64,000 nucleotides of DNA from Xestospongia muta (Eukaryota; Porifera; Demospongiae; Haplosclerida; Petrosiidae). Position numbers and translations under genes: made by a program. Below, piece by piece: positions 1 to 64,000 of this stretch. A model generated the notes under the pieces. That model made no database searches, was not told the DNA's origin, and worked only from the letters and a program-made list of their open reading frames with translations. The DNA lies in NCBI GenBank assembly GCA_963693285.1, contig OY848919.1, positions 10,349,461 to 10,413,460 on the forward strand. The letters are read 5' to 3'. Within the stretch, counting starts at the first letter, position 1, and every line of letters starts with the position of its first letter.

Positions 1-53554
<53,554 letters not shown>

Positions 53555-54625
53555 GGTTGAAGAGGGTATCCTTTATAATATCGAACAGTCAATGCTATTG
53601 AAACTATCCACAGCAATTCTTATTTGCATATAAAAAGACCAGCCCCACCCTGCTAGTCAGCAATAAAGGTCATCTAAGGTGGTAGTTCATGTGAATGTCC
53701 AAGCCATGAATAAAGTTCATTTTGAAATGCCGACACTAAATGACATACATGTTAGTGTGACAATATAGTAGAATAACAATGAATATGTTTATATAATAAT
53801 AAAGTTTTAATACTATCTAGTTATTTATTTGACAAGTAAATGGCATGCATTGTAATCGATGACAGGTCTGGTGCAGAATCACAAAATCATTTATTTATAC
53901 TTGAGTATTCTTTGGCGATAGAATTCACAAATGTAATAGTTAGGTATAGTAAATGTAGTATTTGAAGAAATTCTTGTAAACTTAATATATCATTAATGAA
54001 TTCATGTCTATTGTCTATAAAGAGAGATATGAAACAGTCAACTTTATTAGATGACTTAAGAGCAAAACATCAAATCAAGAGCATTGAAATTTCAATGTGC
54101 ATAAAATTCACCACACCTAGTTTTTAATTAACCAAAAGCTGACCATATGAGAAGCAGAGTTCAGCTCATGATAACACACGATATAGACCTCTGACTATTC
54201 AGTCAGTACTGTTATATCACTTTACACATCTTTCTATTTAATACTGGGTAGGGAGTTATCATTATTTGAATTGATTGGCTAAATGATACATACCTTTAGT
54301 TCTATTATGATTGATTCCAGTCAGCACGGTACACCAATATACTGAAAAGACAGTGATACAAAGCAGCCAGGACTTGGTAGCCGTAATAGAAACTAGAATA
54401 AATATAATCTTCGTTAAAAATGAAGGGGGCCTCATTTATAGCTAGCGGGATTATTGGTGTTCAATTTTCTTCATGAGTAAGGGTATTCTGAAGATTTAAA
54501 CCCAATTTAGCGGGAATTTGGCGGCAAAGTAGGCGGGACTATATAACTTAACCCTTTGTGAACTTGCTAAGTCAAAGATCAGTACTGACTATCGATAAGG
54601 TTACTACTCATCGTACTCAGTTACA
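53555..54625. promoter_or_regulatory. Divergent intergenic promoter region
   Basis: About 1.07 kb separates the PKHD1L1-like start (minus) from the SEFIR-Death gene start (plus). On the PKHD1L1 side there is an octamer ATTTGCAT near 53622-53629 and a TATTATAAAGG stretch about 25 bp before the ATG. On the plus side, GC-rich GCGGGA/GGCGG repeats (54444-54539) and CTATATAACT at 54539-54548, about 80 bp before the ATG, look like E2F-type sites plus a TATA box. The middle (53700-54400) shows nothing specific. Confidence 0.45.
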
Positions 54626-56259
54626 ATGGCCCACGCAGCAAAAGGCAAGTTAGAACCTAATTCTCCAATTCATCGTCGATTTGGACGGATAAAAAAGGTC
54701 TTCTTGGCCTATGCTCACAATCCAGATCCCTATGAACAATACATACCTCCTTATTCTCAGCAACAGTTAATGGCAGATCCCGGCTTATTTCAACTCGTTC
54801 TTCAAGAGAAAGCTGAACACTTAAGTCGACAACAAGCTAAGATAAAAGGGCATGTAGATACTGTTAAGAGATTTGCCGATAGTTTGCAGGGCAATGGAGT
54901 ACCAGTAGCTTATGATCGATATTGGGAAGGTCAACAAATACCCAATTTATTACAACATTACGAACAACAAATCAATGACTCTGATGTCGTTTTATTAATT
55001 ATATCTCCCTCTTTAAAGTTTTACATGGAGAATGATGTCCCAGACAGCAAAGATGAGATCTTACTAACAAAAGATTTTTTATATAACCTTATCAATGTTA
55101 AAAAGCCCGAGGGTACATGTTTCATTCCTGTGTTTTTAAACCGCACACTTGATAGAGGTCTCATTCCGACGACGTTATCTTCAGCATCAACTTACGTCAT
55201 AAAGGAACCATTTGATTGTACTGTGGGTGACATGTATGATTTATATGCCTATCTTACTAATCAAAAGTCAATAGAAATGGCCCAACCAACATGTGTTATT
55301 GCTCTACCAAAAAGAAACAGTCCATGTAAGATATTGTAGTATACAATCTTTTTTCTTGAAGCTTCAAAATGCACATAAATATCACATGACCACTTATATT
55401 ATGGTAATCATGTTCAAACATGGAATCCATGCCAATTTTTTTAGAAAGAAGCATTTTACCATTGCCAATTCCATACAGATTGAGCAGTTCTTTTAAGCTT
55501 CATTTATGTAGTCACCTTTATTAGACCTGTTTTTGCTAAACTGTTTTACTAGACTCAGTTTTGCTAAACTATTTCTCAGTTTGTGTATATATTGTGTTTT
55601 CACAAGTGTTACTATGTCAGTAGAGTTTAACAAGTTGTAAAAGTGACACTTATTAAATATCTCTTGGCTAACTAGAGAAAATGTAATAAATTAAATTAGT
55701 GATCTAAGCTATTACTGTTTACAGTCAATGACATCACTCACTGTGTAATGTTATGTAATGTTATGTAATGTTAATAATGAAATGTTTACTAATATTAGTA
55801 ATGTTAATTACATGTATTTGAATCATGGTTCAATAAATTCTAAACACCACTTTCTAGTAATAATAGAACCTACATTTTGTCTGTTTCCAGGACACTGTTT
55901 ATTTACTTCTTTCTTTAGTTAATTTTACTCCATCAAGAAAAGTACCAATGCAACCAGAACAAAAGGATCACTACCAACGTCTATGTACTCAACATGTACC
56001 TCTCTCTCGTGCTACTATCTCACGTCTTCCTACAGAGCTAGCCCCCCACTGGCAAAAAGTGGCTGGCAAATTAGGATTTACACAGCGTGATATTCAGGAC
56101 TGTATTGATAAAAGTGGAATTGGTAATAACAGAGAAGCCTCTTATCAAATGATAATTTATTGGCAAGAGAAAATGCAGCACTTTGCCACTGTAGCGGAGT
56201 TTGCTAAAGCATTACATTCAGCTGAATGTAGTCATTTGTTAAATCTGTTGGAATGTTGA
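54626..56259 (+). CDS. SEFIR-Death domain adaptor protein, two exons
   Basis: The exons are 54626-55325 and 55919-56259 (phase 1 junction, donor GTAAGA, acceptor CTTTAG), giving 346 residues and ending TGA. Residues about 20-190 form a SEFIR-type STIR fold: KVFLAYAHN (strand A), HVDTVKRFADSLQGNGVPVA (helix 1, strand B), YDRYWEGQQIPNLLQ, DSDVVLLIISPSLKFYMEN, LLTKDFLYNLINVKKPEG and FIPVFLNRTL, as in Act1/CIKS and IL-17 receptors. Residues about 255-346 form a Death domain: LPTELAPHWQKVAGKLGFTQ, DIQDCIDKSGIGNNREASYQ and MIIYWQEKM. No signal peptide or TM is seen, so it is cytosolic. By analogy with MyD88 (Death-TIR) and Act1 (SEFIR) it is probably an innate-signalling adaptor. The start has good context (TTACAATGG). 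Confidence 0.85.
55326..55918 (+). other. Intron of the SEFIR-Death gene
   Basis: A 593-bp intron with a short ATGTTATGTA tandem repeat near 55745-55775. A competing acceptor at 55890 (GTTTCCAG) would create an immediate TGA, so the CTTTAG at 55918 was chosen. Nothing else is recognisable. Confidence 0.75.
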
Positions 56260-56396
56260 GATTACTGTCTTTGTCGATATTATCTTATTCTATAGTATAG
56301 CTGTATATTATTTTTATAAATGGGTTTATTTTCGTACTGTTATTTAGCTACCCACTAAATTTTTAATCATGATTTTAATAATTACATTTTTACGAG

Positions 56397-56495
56397 CACG
56401 TGTGAGCCCACGTGACTTTAGCTCAGAGGTCACTGCTAGTGCTTGACGAGGTTGTAGAATCTTTCCTACTGCTACTGTGTGCAAACGATTATATC
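56397..56495 (+). promoter_or_regulatory. Probable promoter of ACSBG-like gene with two CACGTG E-boxes
   Basis: CACGTG occurs at 56397-56402 and 56409-56414, followed by AGGTCA at 56427-56432, within 100 bp of the start codon at 56496. CACGTG is bound by USF/MITF/TFE-type bHLH-ZIP factors and AGGTCA is a nuclear-receptor half-site. Both are plausible for a lipid gene, but use here is inference. Confidence 0.4.
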
Positions 56496-59400
56496 ATGGA
56501 GAACGAGGACCAAATAATACCAACAGAAGGTAAATAGCCCTAATTAAGCGTACATCGGACAAAGAAATGATAATTATAGCACTAACAAAGAGTACTTGCA
56601 ATAAAGCGCGCTATAATGCATTAACTCACATGTATATGTAAGTATTGAACAGAATATTTTGTGTATTAACTGTGTGTGTCTATCAATTTTTTGAAATGTT
56701 TTTTGACATTCTCCACCCAATCTCAAATAATGGATTCGTGTTAATTGGTATTCCTACCTTGTTAAATATTATTCTTCCTTGGTATTAAGATACATACAGG
56801 TTTGCAACCTTTAAAATTGCTTCTGTTATTTTTGCAAGCTCCTATTATTTATTGACTCAGTTGTAATATGGAGTTTAAAGTCTAACATAGTTTAGACTCT
56901 CGTGAGAATAATGTTTTAAAAGTAATCTCCATTGCAGGAAATTATCGTTGCAATGATGGGACATTTATTAGAATATTTATTAGAACAATGGTCCAAAGCA
57001 TTTGATAAGCATTTTAAAACTTGCAAAGTTTTCCATTATGATAGACTCATAAATTTTCCTAGTAAGTATTTAATGCCATAGATATGCTTAAAACCCACAT
57101 CTCATTGTAAGCTAAATGTATTTATTTTTAAACATATGATTATTGTTACATCAACATATAACGAGATCCTTATCTTACTGTGTAAATATTTGATAAGTAA
57201 GGAATGTTACTCTTACTTTTTACAACAACATAGTATAGCATTGTTCTTATAACAATGAATAACATTAGATATGAATGCTTTCCTCTGTATTAATTTGAGG
57301 TGTATAAAGTGGGCTCTTTGTGTCATGTTACATTGTCTAGTAGTGTTAGGGGTAATGTTATCATTGATTATAATTTATCTTGTGTTGATGACAAGATAAT
57401 GACTTAATCATGACTTATTTATAATATCATAATTGAAGGGTCCTCCAGTACTATCCCTATTATATGAAGGACATGATGAAATTATGTTTTTATATAAAAT
57501 TTAGAAGCTTTATTAAAGTGACATAAAAGTTTTAATGGAATATAGAAACAATGGTCCCTTGTTATATTGACAATGTACTCCTTATAATAAAAGTTCACCT
57601 CCAAAGAACAATGTCCTGTACACATTTAGCAATTTTGTTTGATATCATCAGTAAAATAAACTTAAGTATAGTGATGATATAATTAATCTTTAAGGGCTAA
57701 TTATATACTTTTCTTTGTTACATAGTGAGTACTATATATCTTTGTTTTTAGGTGAAACCAATGAAGTTGTCGTAGAACAAGAGAAAAGTAAATGTTCATA
57801 ATTTGATGTCTCGTTATTAAAGTTATCAGAATTTATACATTTGATTACCTTAGTACTCTGTTATAGTGGGAACATGTTTTTTTGATTTAATGGATTTTTA
57901 TTTTTGTGGTTTGAGAGAGTTTACATTATCAATTTGTAGCAAACCAAATTGTGGATACAAGGTCATCCATGTTTTGTTAAGCTTGTTCTTTTACAAGTAC
58001 ATATACATATGCAATATCTCTTGTTTAGTTGAAACTACTGAAGACAATGCTGTCACTGAAGAACAGCCAACTCCTCCTGAAGACAATGCTGTCACTGAGA
58101 AACAGCCAACTCCTCCTGAAGATAATACTGTCACTGAGGAACAGCCATCTCCTTCTGAAGATAATACTGTTGCAGATGAGCAGCCACCTTCTGAGAAAGA
58201 AGAGGAAGGTAAAAGTATTGTATGATTAACCTTTGTGCATGGACAACTTGTTGATATTACCGATAATGATCAATCATATAGCTTGAACTGACTACATGAC
58301 CCTACCCCCCTTTGGAATCTGAGAATCCTTAGCAGTGTTTGTATGTTACTAAAGGCTACATAAGTGTATGCTTCAAAAGAAGTTACAGTTTTTTAGTTTT
58401 CATTTAAATAGAATAAACACAATAATAGTCAAACGTCTCAAAAGTTCTGTATTAAGGCTCTATTAAGACTGCTCTAATAAAATTAATTGATTACCTATTA
58501 TGTGATATTAAGGTTATAGGTTTATGTTTCTTATTGACCTTTGTGCATAAGTTAAATTAAAGCTTGGCATGGAAGTATAACTGACTATGATCTTTGACAT
58601 GTAAAATGCATGCTCAAGGTTTGTCTTATGTCAAAATAAACTTAAAGCTAATATCGTATGACAGTATATACTGTATTTCCTCAAATAAAGACCTCCTCCA
58701 TGTAAAGAGGCCTAGTGTCAAATTGAGGCCTGAGTAATCTATTCCAAATAGTAAATGGTCTCAAATTGATGTCTGCTGACCACGCCCTTCCTATATCTAG
58801 CTTTGTGTACTAGTATTGTTCCTGTTCTTTATGCATTAAAATATTCAAGCTCAAGTTTTTCTTTGCTTCTTTCAAGCTTATTACTGTGAGAGGTTTTAGT
58901 ATAAGGGTTGTTGGAATAAAGGCCTCCCCTATTTACACCCTGGTCCAAAAATCTGCTAATGAAAATAGAGGCTATGCCTCTATTTGATAAATACTGTACA
59001 GTGTAACTGATAGTCTTATCATATAGCAATCTTTGGGGTTTTCTTACCATAGTTCCTCCTACTGAAGATACTCCTGTTACTGAAGATACCACTGTTGTTC
59101 CACCAATTGAGGAATCTCCTCCAGTTGTTGATGTAACGACAGGTCAGTTAAGTTATGTTATACATTATAATTATGTCTTAGAATGTGCTATGATTTTATT
59201 AATGACATTCATTAGTGACCTATCTACACCTAATGTAGTAAAAGTTTAAATAAACATTTGTGATTGCATTTGTACCATGAATCATTTTGCTAAGAATGTT
59301 ATCAAAACTTTGATCCAATGTTTGTCTCTATTGATACTAAATTTGGTATATGAACCATTTAATATATATACAAGCCTATTTATTCTTTTTCAAAATTAGG

Positions 59401-62400
59401 TTGACATATTTAATAATAGTCATATCGTTAGCCAATACTGAATTGATGTTTTGAATTTATAGCTCCTGAAGTGACAAAAGAAAAATCATCAAAAAATAAC
59501 TTGTATTTTTTGCAATAATTATTTATATTTTAATTAGAAATTGAAACTAAAGAAGAACCTGCTAAAGAGCAAGGTGGTCTTGAACAAGAAGGTTAGTTAA
59601 TATTAATAGTTTAATACATTGTGATAGTTTAAATTCAGTATTTGGTTCTCCTGACGAAACTGTAGTTAATAAAATGTGTGATTTGTATCAAAATTTATGA
59701 ATATAATCGTTTTTAGCTGCAACACCTGAGACTAATGAGCCCACACCTCCTGCTCCAACCCGTCCACCTCGTACTAAATACTTTTCCCTCAAACCTGATG
59801 ATCCAGTTGATATATTGATGGGAGAGAATGGACTGGAGGCTGATAAACCAATTACTGTGGGAGAAATGTTCAAGCATTGTGTTCAGCAATATTCTGATCT
59901 TACTGCTATGGCTTATAAAGAAGGAGAAACATGGACACGTGTTACATATGCACAGTATTATGAAAAGTGTGTAGCAGCAGCTAAGAGCTTTCTGAAGGTT
60001 TGTTAATGTTTTATAAAGTGGTTCTAACTGGTTCATGTACTGTCTCCTTTCCTTTACTAGTTGGAGCTTGAACCATACCACTCTGTAGCCATTATTGGAT
60101 TTAATTCACCAGAATGGTTCATTTCTGCCTTGGGAGCAATTTTTGCTGGGTATGTATACAATGAACAAACTAGTGTTGATATAGAAGCTTGTTACATTTC
60201 AGTACATTTAATCATGATTGTCCTATAATCAACTTACTGTACTAATGTCCCAATAGAACTCTTGATAAATAATTTGAAAAGTTGTCAGAAGATATAGAGA
60301 GATTACAGAATCCTACAATGTAGTGAAACAAACTAGTGTAAATCTTTAATGCTTAATTAGTTGTACCCACTGTTGTATAGAAACTACTTAAATTTATTGA
60401 TTGTTTCTATATTACTAGTTTTTATTCATTGTGTTGTATGCAATAAGATAACATAGTATATAGATATACATGTTTTGTAACAAACTTAGTGTGAACATTA
60501 GCTAAGATTATAAATTAATAGTTGTGGTTGTGATCATATATTCCTCAGTGTAATGTCATCTTTCTAAACATTACTTATAAATATATATTTTTTACCTAGT
60601 AATTAGCTTATTAGTCTTAAGGTAGGGAGCTTTTGTATTGATTATATTTTTGATATTATTTTATTGTTGTTAATATTACAGGGGTCTAATTCTCGGTATC
60701 TATGCCACAAACAGTCCTGAAATATGTAAGTTTATTGCTGAAGATGGTAGAGCTGATATTATTGTTGTGGAAAACCAGAAACAATTGGAAAAGATCCTAC
60801 AAGTAAGTCATCAACCATTAAGTTATCTACATCTGAAGATAGTACAAACTATATTTTAGAGACTATTTTCCTAATTAATGTTGGAATAATTGTTTAATCT
60901 GTTTAATAAAGTACACAAGCATTATATATATTATGTATCATAACATTCAAGTTATAGTTTTTTTGAGCTGTAATTACAAAAGTGATTTTTACTGTCTGAC
61001 ATGCACCAGGTGTTCCTAAGGTTAATTTAGACCACTTGTTAACTATAATTGTATGACTACTTTTTTTTCATTATATTATATTGTTGTATGCTACTTTTGA
61101 AAGTGACCAATAAAATTAGCTCACATATGGTAACTGCCAACACACATAGCAACCAATGAATATCTTTACTTTTACTATAAGCACTTTGAATTGGGCATGA
61201 CTGATTGAAGTTTCTGTGTACATCTTTGATCCTATCCGGTCTTTAATATTAGCAATAATCCAGTCCCTTACAGCAATAGCAATACTATCAAAATAATCTT
61301 AAGATTTTATTTTATTTTTTATATTCTTGTTTGTGAATTATAGTATTGTAGCTCAGTACATGTATTACTAGCACTATAACAGTACTAGTACATCTTATAT
61401 TACTAGCTCTATAATATTACTGATATATCTTATATTACTAGCTCTATAATATTACTGGTATATCTTATACTACTAGCTCTATAATAGTACTGGTATATCT
61501 TGTAAAGCACTCAACAAGATATTGCTACTAAACTCCCTAATATCAATTCTTAATTGTAGTAGTAATGTATCTCTATTTCTGAGTTTTGACTACTATTATA
61601 ATTCTATTGAGTGTAGGTACGAGATCAACTCCCCAATTTAAAGGCTATTGTCCAATACAAAGGAAAACTCACTGAACAACACCCTGATGTGTATGAGGTA
61701 ACTACCCACCTTTTAGCATTAGTACTAATACAAATATCAACTATTTATAAGATTGAATCAACCAACAAAATTTATTCACATGCGAAATCTAATGTACAAA
61801 GAATGTCAATTTCTTTGTTCTTCCAACAATGTTCTGGTAAACATGCCAGGCTAAGATTGTTTTGTCATATTATTAACATTAGAGAATAGTTTATTGTCAT
61901 ATCAAGAATAATAAAACAATATCATAATGATTATAATGTATAATGAATGTTCTCTAGTGGGACCAATTTATGGAGCTAGGTAATAGTATTGATACTCAAG
62001 TTGTGGAAGATAAAATAGCTGAACAGAAACCAGGTTGTTGTGCTTCTCTCATTTATACTGTAAGTATATTATATCAATACCTCTCTCACTTATACTGTAA
62101 GTATATTATATCAATACCCCTCTCACTTATACTGTAAATATATTATATATGGATACTTATCTTTATTGTAAGTTTAATTTTATATTGTCTATAGTCTGGT
62201 ACTGTTGGTAATCCTAAAGGAGTTATGTTATCTCATGATAATGTAAGTTTTTTTTATATATAATTATGTTAGATTCTTGTTGACTGATCAGTGTGTCTTG
62301 ATATAACAATAATGAATACATCCTTTTTTTTAGATTACTTGGACTTGTAAGAGTTTTCTGGCAACATACACTGTTATAGAACGAGGAGGAACGGAGCGTG

Positions 62401-62555
62401 TTGTATCTTATTTGCCATTAAGTCATATTGCTGCACAGGTATACCTGAATACAGTGTGTATTGGAAGTAATAATTTATGTCTTGTCAGTTTTTAGATATT
62501 TTTGTTATGATGGCCTGTGGAGGAACTACATACTTTGCTCAACCTGATGCTTTGA

Positions 62556-62606
<51 letters not shown>

Positions 62607-63551
62607 ATTCTACTTTCTTTACTTTATTAGGGTTCTCTGCTAACTTCGTTACAAGAAGTACGCCCTACACTCTTTCCTGGTGTACCAAGGTTGTAATTTA
62701 ATTTATTTATTTATAACCTGACATATAAATGTAATTATTATGACTGTTACTTTATGTTGGAATGCCTTAATAACATTTCTGGTAATACTTAATGTAGAGT
62801 TTGGGAGAAGTTTATGGATCGTATCAAAGAACTAGCTCCAACTAGTGGTTTTAAAGCCAAGATAGGTTCATGGGCTAAAGATATTGGTCTTCGTGGAAAT
62901 ATGAACATGCAGACTGGGTTAGTTTTATATCTACTCCTCAATTCAATAGTGTAAATTAGATACATGTAAGTAATATTGTTCTTGTTTGTTAGGACTCCTG
63001 TACCTTGGGGATGGACTATTGCAAACATGCTTGTCTTCAAAAAGGTAACTCAACTAAATCAGTTATGATAGGAAAATAGTATTATAACTTATAATGTTTG
63101 TTAATAACAATAATAGAATGGGCTATCTATAATATAATAGATTGGTGGACCTTGAATTGTAACAATTACAAAATTACTTACAATGTATAATATATATAAA
63201 TTTCTTTAAAATATCAAGGTCACTCAGATTTTTTGACTGAAGTTATTACAAAGTGTATCCCATAATTTTAATATTTGTTATGAGTTATTCAATGATTTTA
63301 CTGTATCATTAATGCATTAAAATAGACAATTTGTGATTATTACTTTAGGTTCGAGAAACTTTTGGTCTTAATGAAGCCAAAATAATTGCTACCACTGCTG
63401 CTCCAATACGTCGTGAAATCTTAGAATTCTATATGTCTTTGAATTTGACGCTTTTAGAATTGTTTGGTGAGTTTTTATGTCTGTCAGATTCTAATGATTG
63501 TTTAAAATCACACGTAAATTATAAATACTATTTATTATCAATCTGCTTAAG

Positions 63552-63634
<83 letters not shown>

Positions 63635-63635
63635 T

Positions 63636-63666
<31 letters not shown>

Positions 63667-63679
63667 CGACAGACAGACT

Positions 63680-63710
<31 letters not shown>

Positions 63711-63972
63711 CGACAGACAGACAGACAGAAGTAAATATAGATAGATGGATTTATTAATGATTGATAAATATATAGATAGTTAGATTGATAGGTATTATTA
63801 TATTGAATATGTACATGGTTTTTGCATTTATGATATAGGTATGAGTGAGGCGTGTGGTCCAGTGTCTACTAACAAGCTTGAACCCAATAATTGGAAGTTA
63901 GGCACTGTTGGTCGTCCATTTGTTGGAATGGAAATGAAGATACATAATCCTGATGAACAGGGAGAAGGAGAG
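56496..63972 (+). CDS. ACSBG: Long-chain acyl-CoA synthetase, bubblegum type, 18 exons, 3' end off the right edge
   Basis: Activates long-chain fatty acids to acyl-CoA through an acyl-AMP intermediate. Exons: 56496-56529, 57752-57787, 58029-58208, 59053-59142, 59538-59591, 59717-59997, 60061-60149, 60682-60802, 61617-61697, 61958-62059, 62195-62242, 62334-62438, 62489-62557, 62631-62689, 62798-62917, 62993-63044, 63349-63466, 63839-63972. All phases agree (591 codons). The AMP-binding P-loop YTSGTVGNPKGVMLSHDN spans exons 10-11, YLPLSHIAAQ is the A4-type motif, and ELFGMSEACGPVS spans exons 17-18 (A5-type). TWTRVTYAQYYEKC and LGIYATNSPEICKFIAEDGR are typical of ACSBG. The N-terminal ~115 residues are an acidic, Pro-rich extension. 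Family proteins are about 660-720 residues, so about 100-150 remain outside. Called ACSBG rather than ACSL from the motif context. Confidence 0.9.
56530..57751 (+). other. First intron of the ACSBG-like gene
   Basis: A 1.2-kb AT-rich intron bounded by GTAAAT and TTTTTAG, phase 1. I see no coding exon, transposon or RNA gene in it. Confidence 0.6.
58029..58208 (+). repeat. Coding 39-bp tandem repeat in ACSBG-like exon 3
   Basis: Four copies of a 13-residue unit EDNAVTEEQPTPP (variants EDNTVTEEQPSPS, EDNTVADEQPPSE) make up the exon. The DNA unit is 39 bp and stays in frame. The exon starts and ends in phase 1, so it can be skipped without frameshift. Confidence 0.92.
58668..58999. mobile_element. 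MITE-like element with inverted termini, ACSBG-like intron 3
   Basis: The left end TACTGTATTTCCTCAAATAA and right end, read on the other strand, TACAGTATTTATCAAATAGA form terminal inverted repeats of about 20-30 bp. The interior carries further GAGGCCT/AGGCCTC text. It ends about 55 bp before exon 4. No coding capacity. Confidence 0.65.
61070..61330. repeat. Dispersed repeat shared with the SLC15 array spacers
   Basis: TTATATTGTTGTATGCTACTTTTGA, AACCAATGAATATCTTT, a CAGCAATAG..ACTA(T/C)CAAA stretch and a TTCTTATA-like end occur here, at 36760-36970 and at 40685-40910, in the same order. The copies flank SLC15 genes A1 and A2 but here lie in an ACSBG intron. (The first text is quoted as separate words; the shared core is TTGTTGTATGCTACTTTTGA.). 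Confidence 0.6.
61345..61504. repeat. ~38-bp tandem repeat, about four copies
   Basis: The unit contains TATTACTAGCTCTATAATA and ACTGGTATATCTTATA and repeats with few changes through the ACSBG-like intron before exon 9. Confidence 0.85.
62042..62150 (+). repeat. Triplicated exon-intron junction of ACSBG-like exon 10
   Basis: The 37-bp unit TCTCTCATTTATACT|GTAAGTATAT... contains the last 15 exonic bases and the splice donor. Two further copies follow in the intron (donor-like GTAAGT at 62097 and GTAAAT at about 62134). The first copy is taken as the real donor because it keeps frame and family sequence. Confidence 0.85.
62558..62603. repeat. (GT)n microsatellite forming a splice donor
   Basis: About 23 GT dinucleotides start exactly at the first base of the intron after exon 13 (GATGCTTTGAAG|GTGTGT). 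The donor itself is part of the repeat. Confidence 0.95.
63552..63729. repeat. (GATA)n-(GACA)n compound microsatellite
   Basis: About 100 bp of GATA repeats followed by about 80 bp of GACA repeats with a few interruptions, in the ACSBG-like intron before exon 18. Confidence 0.97.
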
Positions 63973-64000
63973 GTAAATAACTAAATGATTAAATGAATAT

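Noticed and set aside
53615..53635. TATA box GCATATAAAAAG on the plus strand as the core promoter of the SEFIR-Death gene
   Set aside because: It is about 1 kb from that start codon, while a better placed TATA-like sequence lies at 54539.
57866..58028. Upstream open extension of ACSBG-like exon 3 with its own ATG
   Set aside because: It is intronic sequence before a good TTTAG acceptor, hydrophobic and without family match.
59463..59515. Possible extra ACSBG-like exon starting CTCCTGAAGTGACAAAAG after a TATAG acceptor
   Set aside because: No donor in the required phase 1; exon 4 joins directly to the exon at 59538 in phase. It may be a dead cassette.

Overview
The window is animal nuclear DNA. 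It is AT-rich and intron-rich, with standard-code genes, GT-AG introns mostly 50-500 bp long, and many short inverted-repeat transposons and microsatellites. The gene content (a fibrocystin-L receptor, SLC15-type transporters, a SEFIR-Death adaptor, a bubblegum-type acyl-CoA synthetase) and the compact layout suggest an early-branching invertebrate, most likely a demosponge such as Amphimedon. That assignment is inference.

Positions 53-53554 on the minus strand are one very large fibrocystin-L (PKHD1L1)-like gene. I could place 45 exons by hand. Their reading phases agree at every junction and give about 3,762 codons, and the gene runs off the left edge. Domain order is signal peptide, IPT/TIG, PA14, a long ectodomain of unclear fold, IPT repeats, a cupredoxin-like unit, IPT plus a LamG-like region, three phytocyanin-type cupredoxin domains, more IPT repeats, the first G8 domain, PbH1 repeats, then the second G8 domain.

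Two introns of this gene are huge. One (36522-50082, phase 1) holds three intact or nearly intact intronless SLC15/POT-family transporter genes plus four broken copies. The other (3872-23257, phase 0) holds two intact copies, three broken ones, and then an 11.5 kb array of diverged repeats and transposon insertions. Every transporter lies on the same strand as its host. The arrays grew by tandem duplications of about 4 kb, whose breakpoints are visible.

A divergent intergenic region (53555-54625) separates this gene from a two-exon plus-strand gene (54626-56259). That gene encodes an N-terminal SEFIR domain joined to a C-terminal Death domain, probably an innate-signalling adaptor. From 56496 to beyond the right edge lies an acyl-CoA synthetase of the ACSBG type. 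I placed 18 exons in phase (591 codons). They include an acidic N-terminal extension with four 13-residue repeats, encoded by small exons that begin and end in phase 1.

I saw no rRNA, tRNA, CRISPR or viral genes. Exon coordinates were derived by reading splice sites and phases by eye. They should be accurate to a base or so, apart from the junctions noted as ambiguous.
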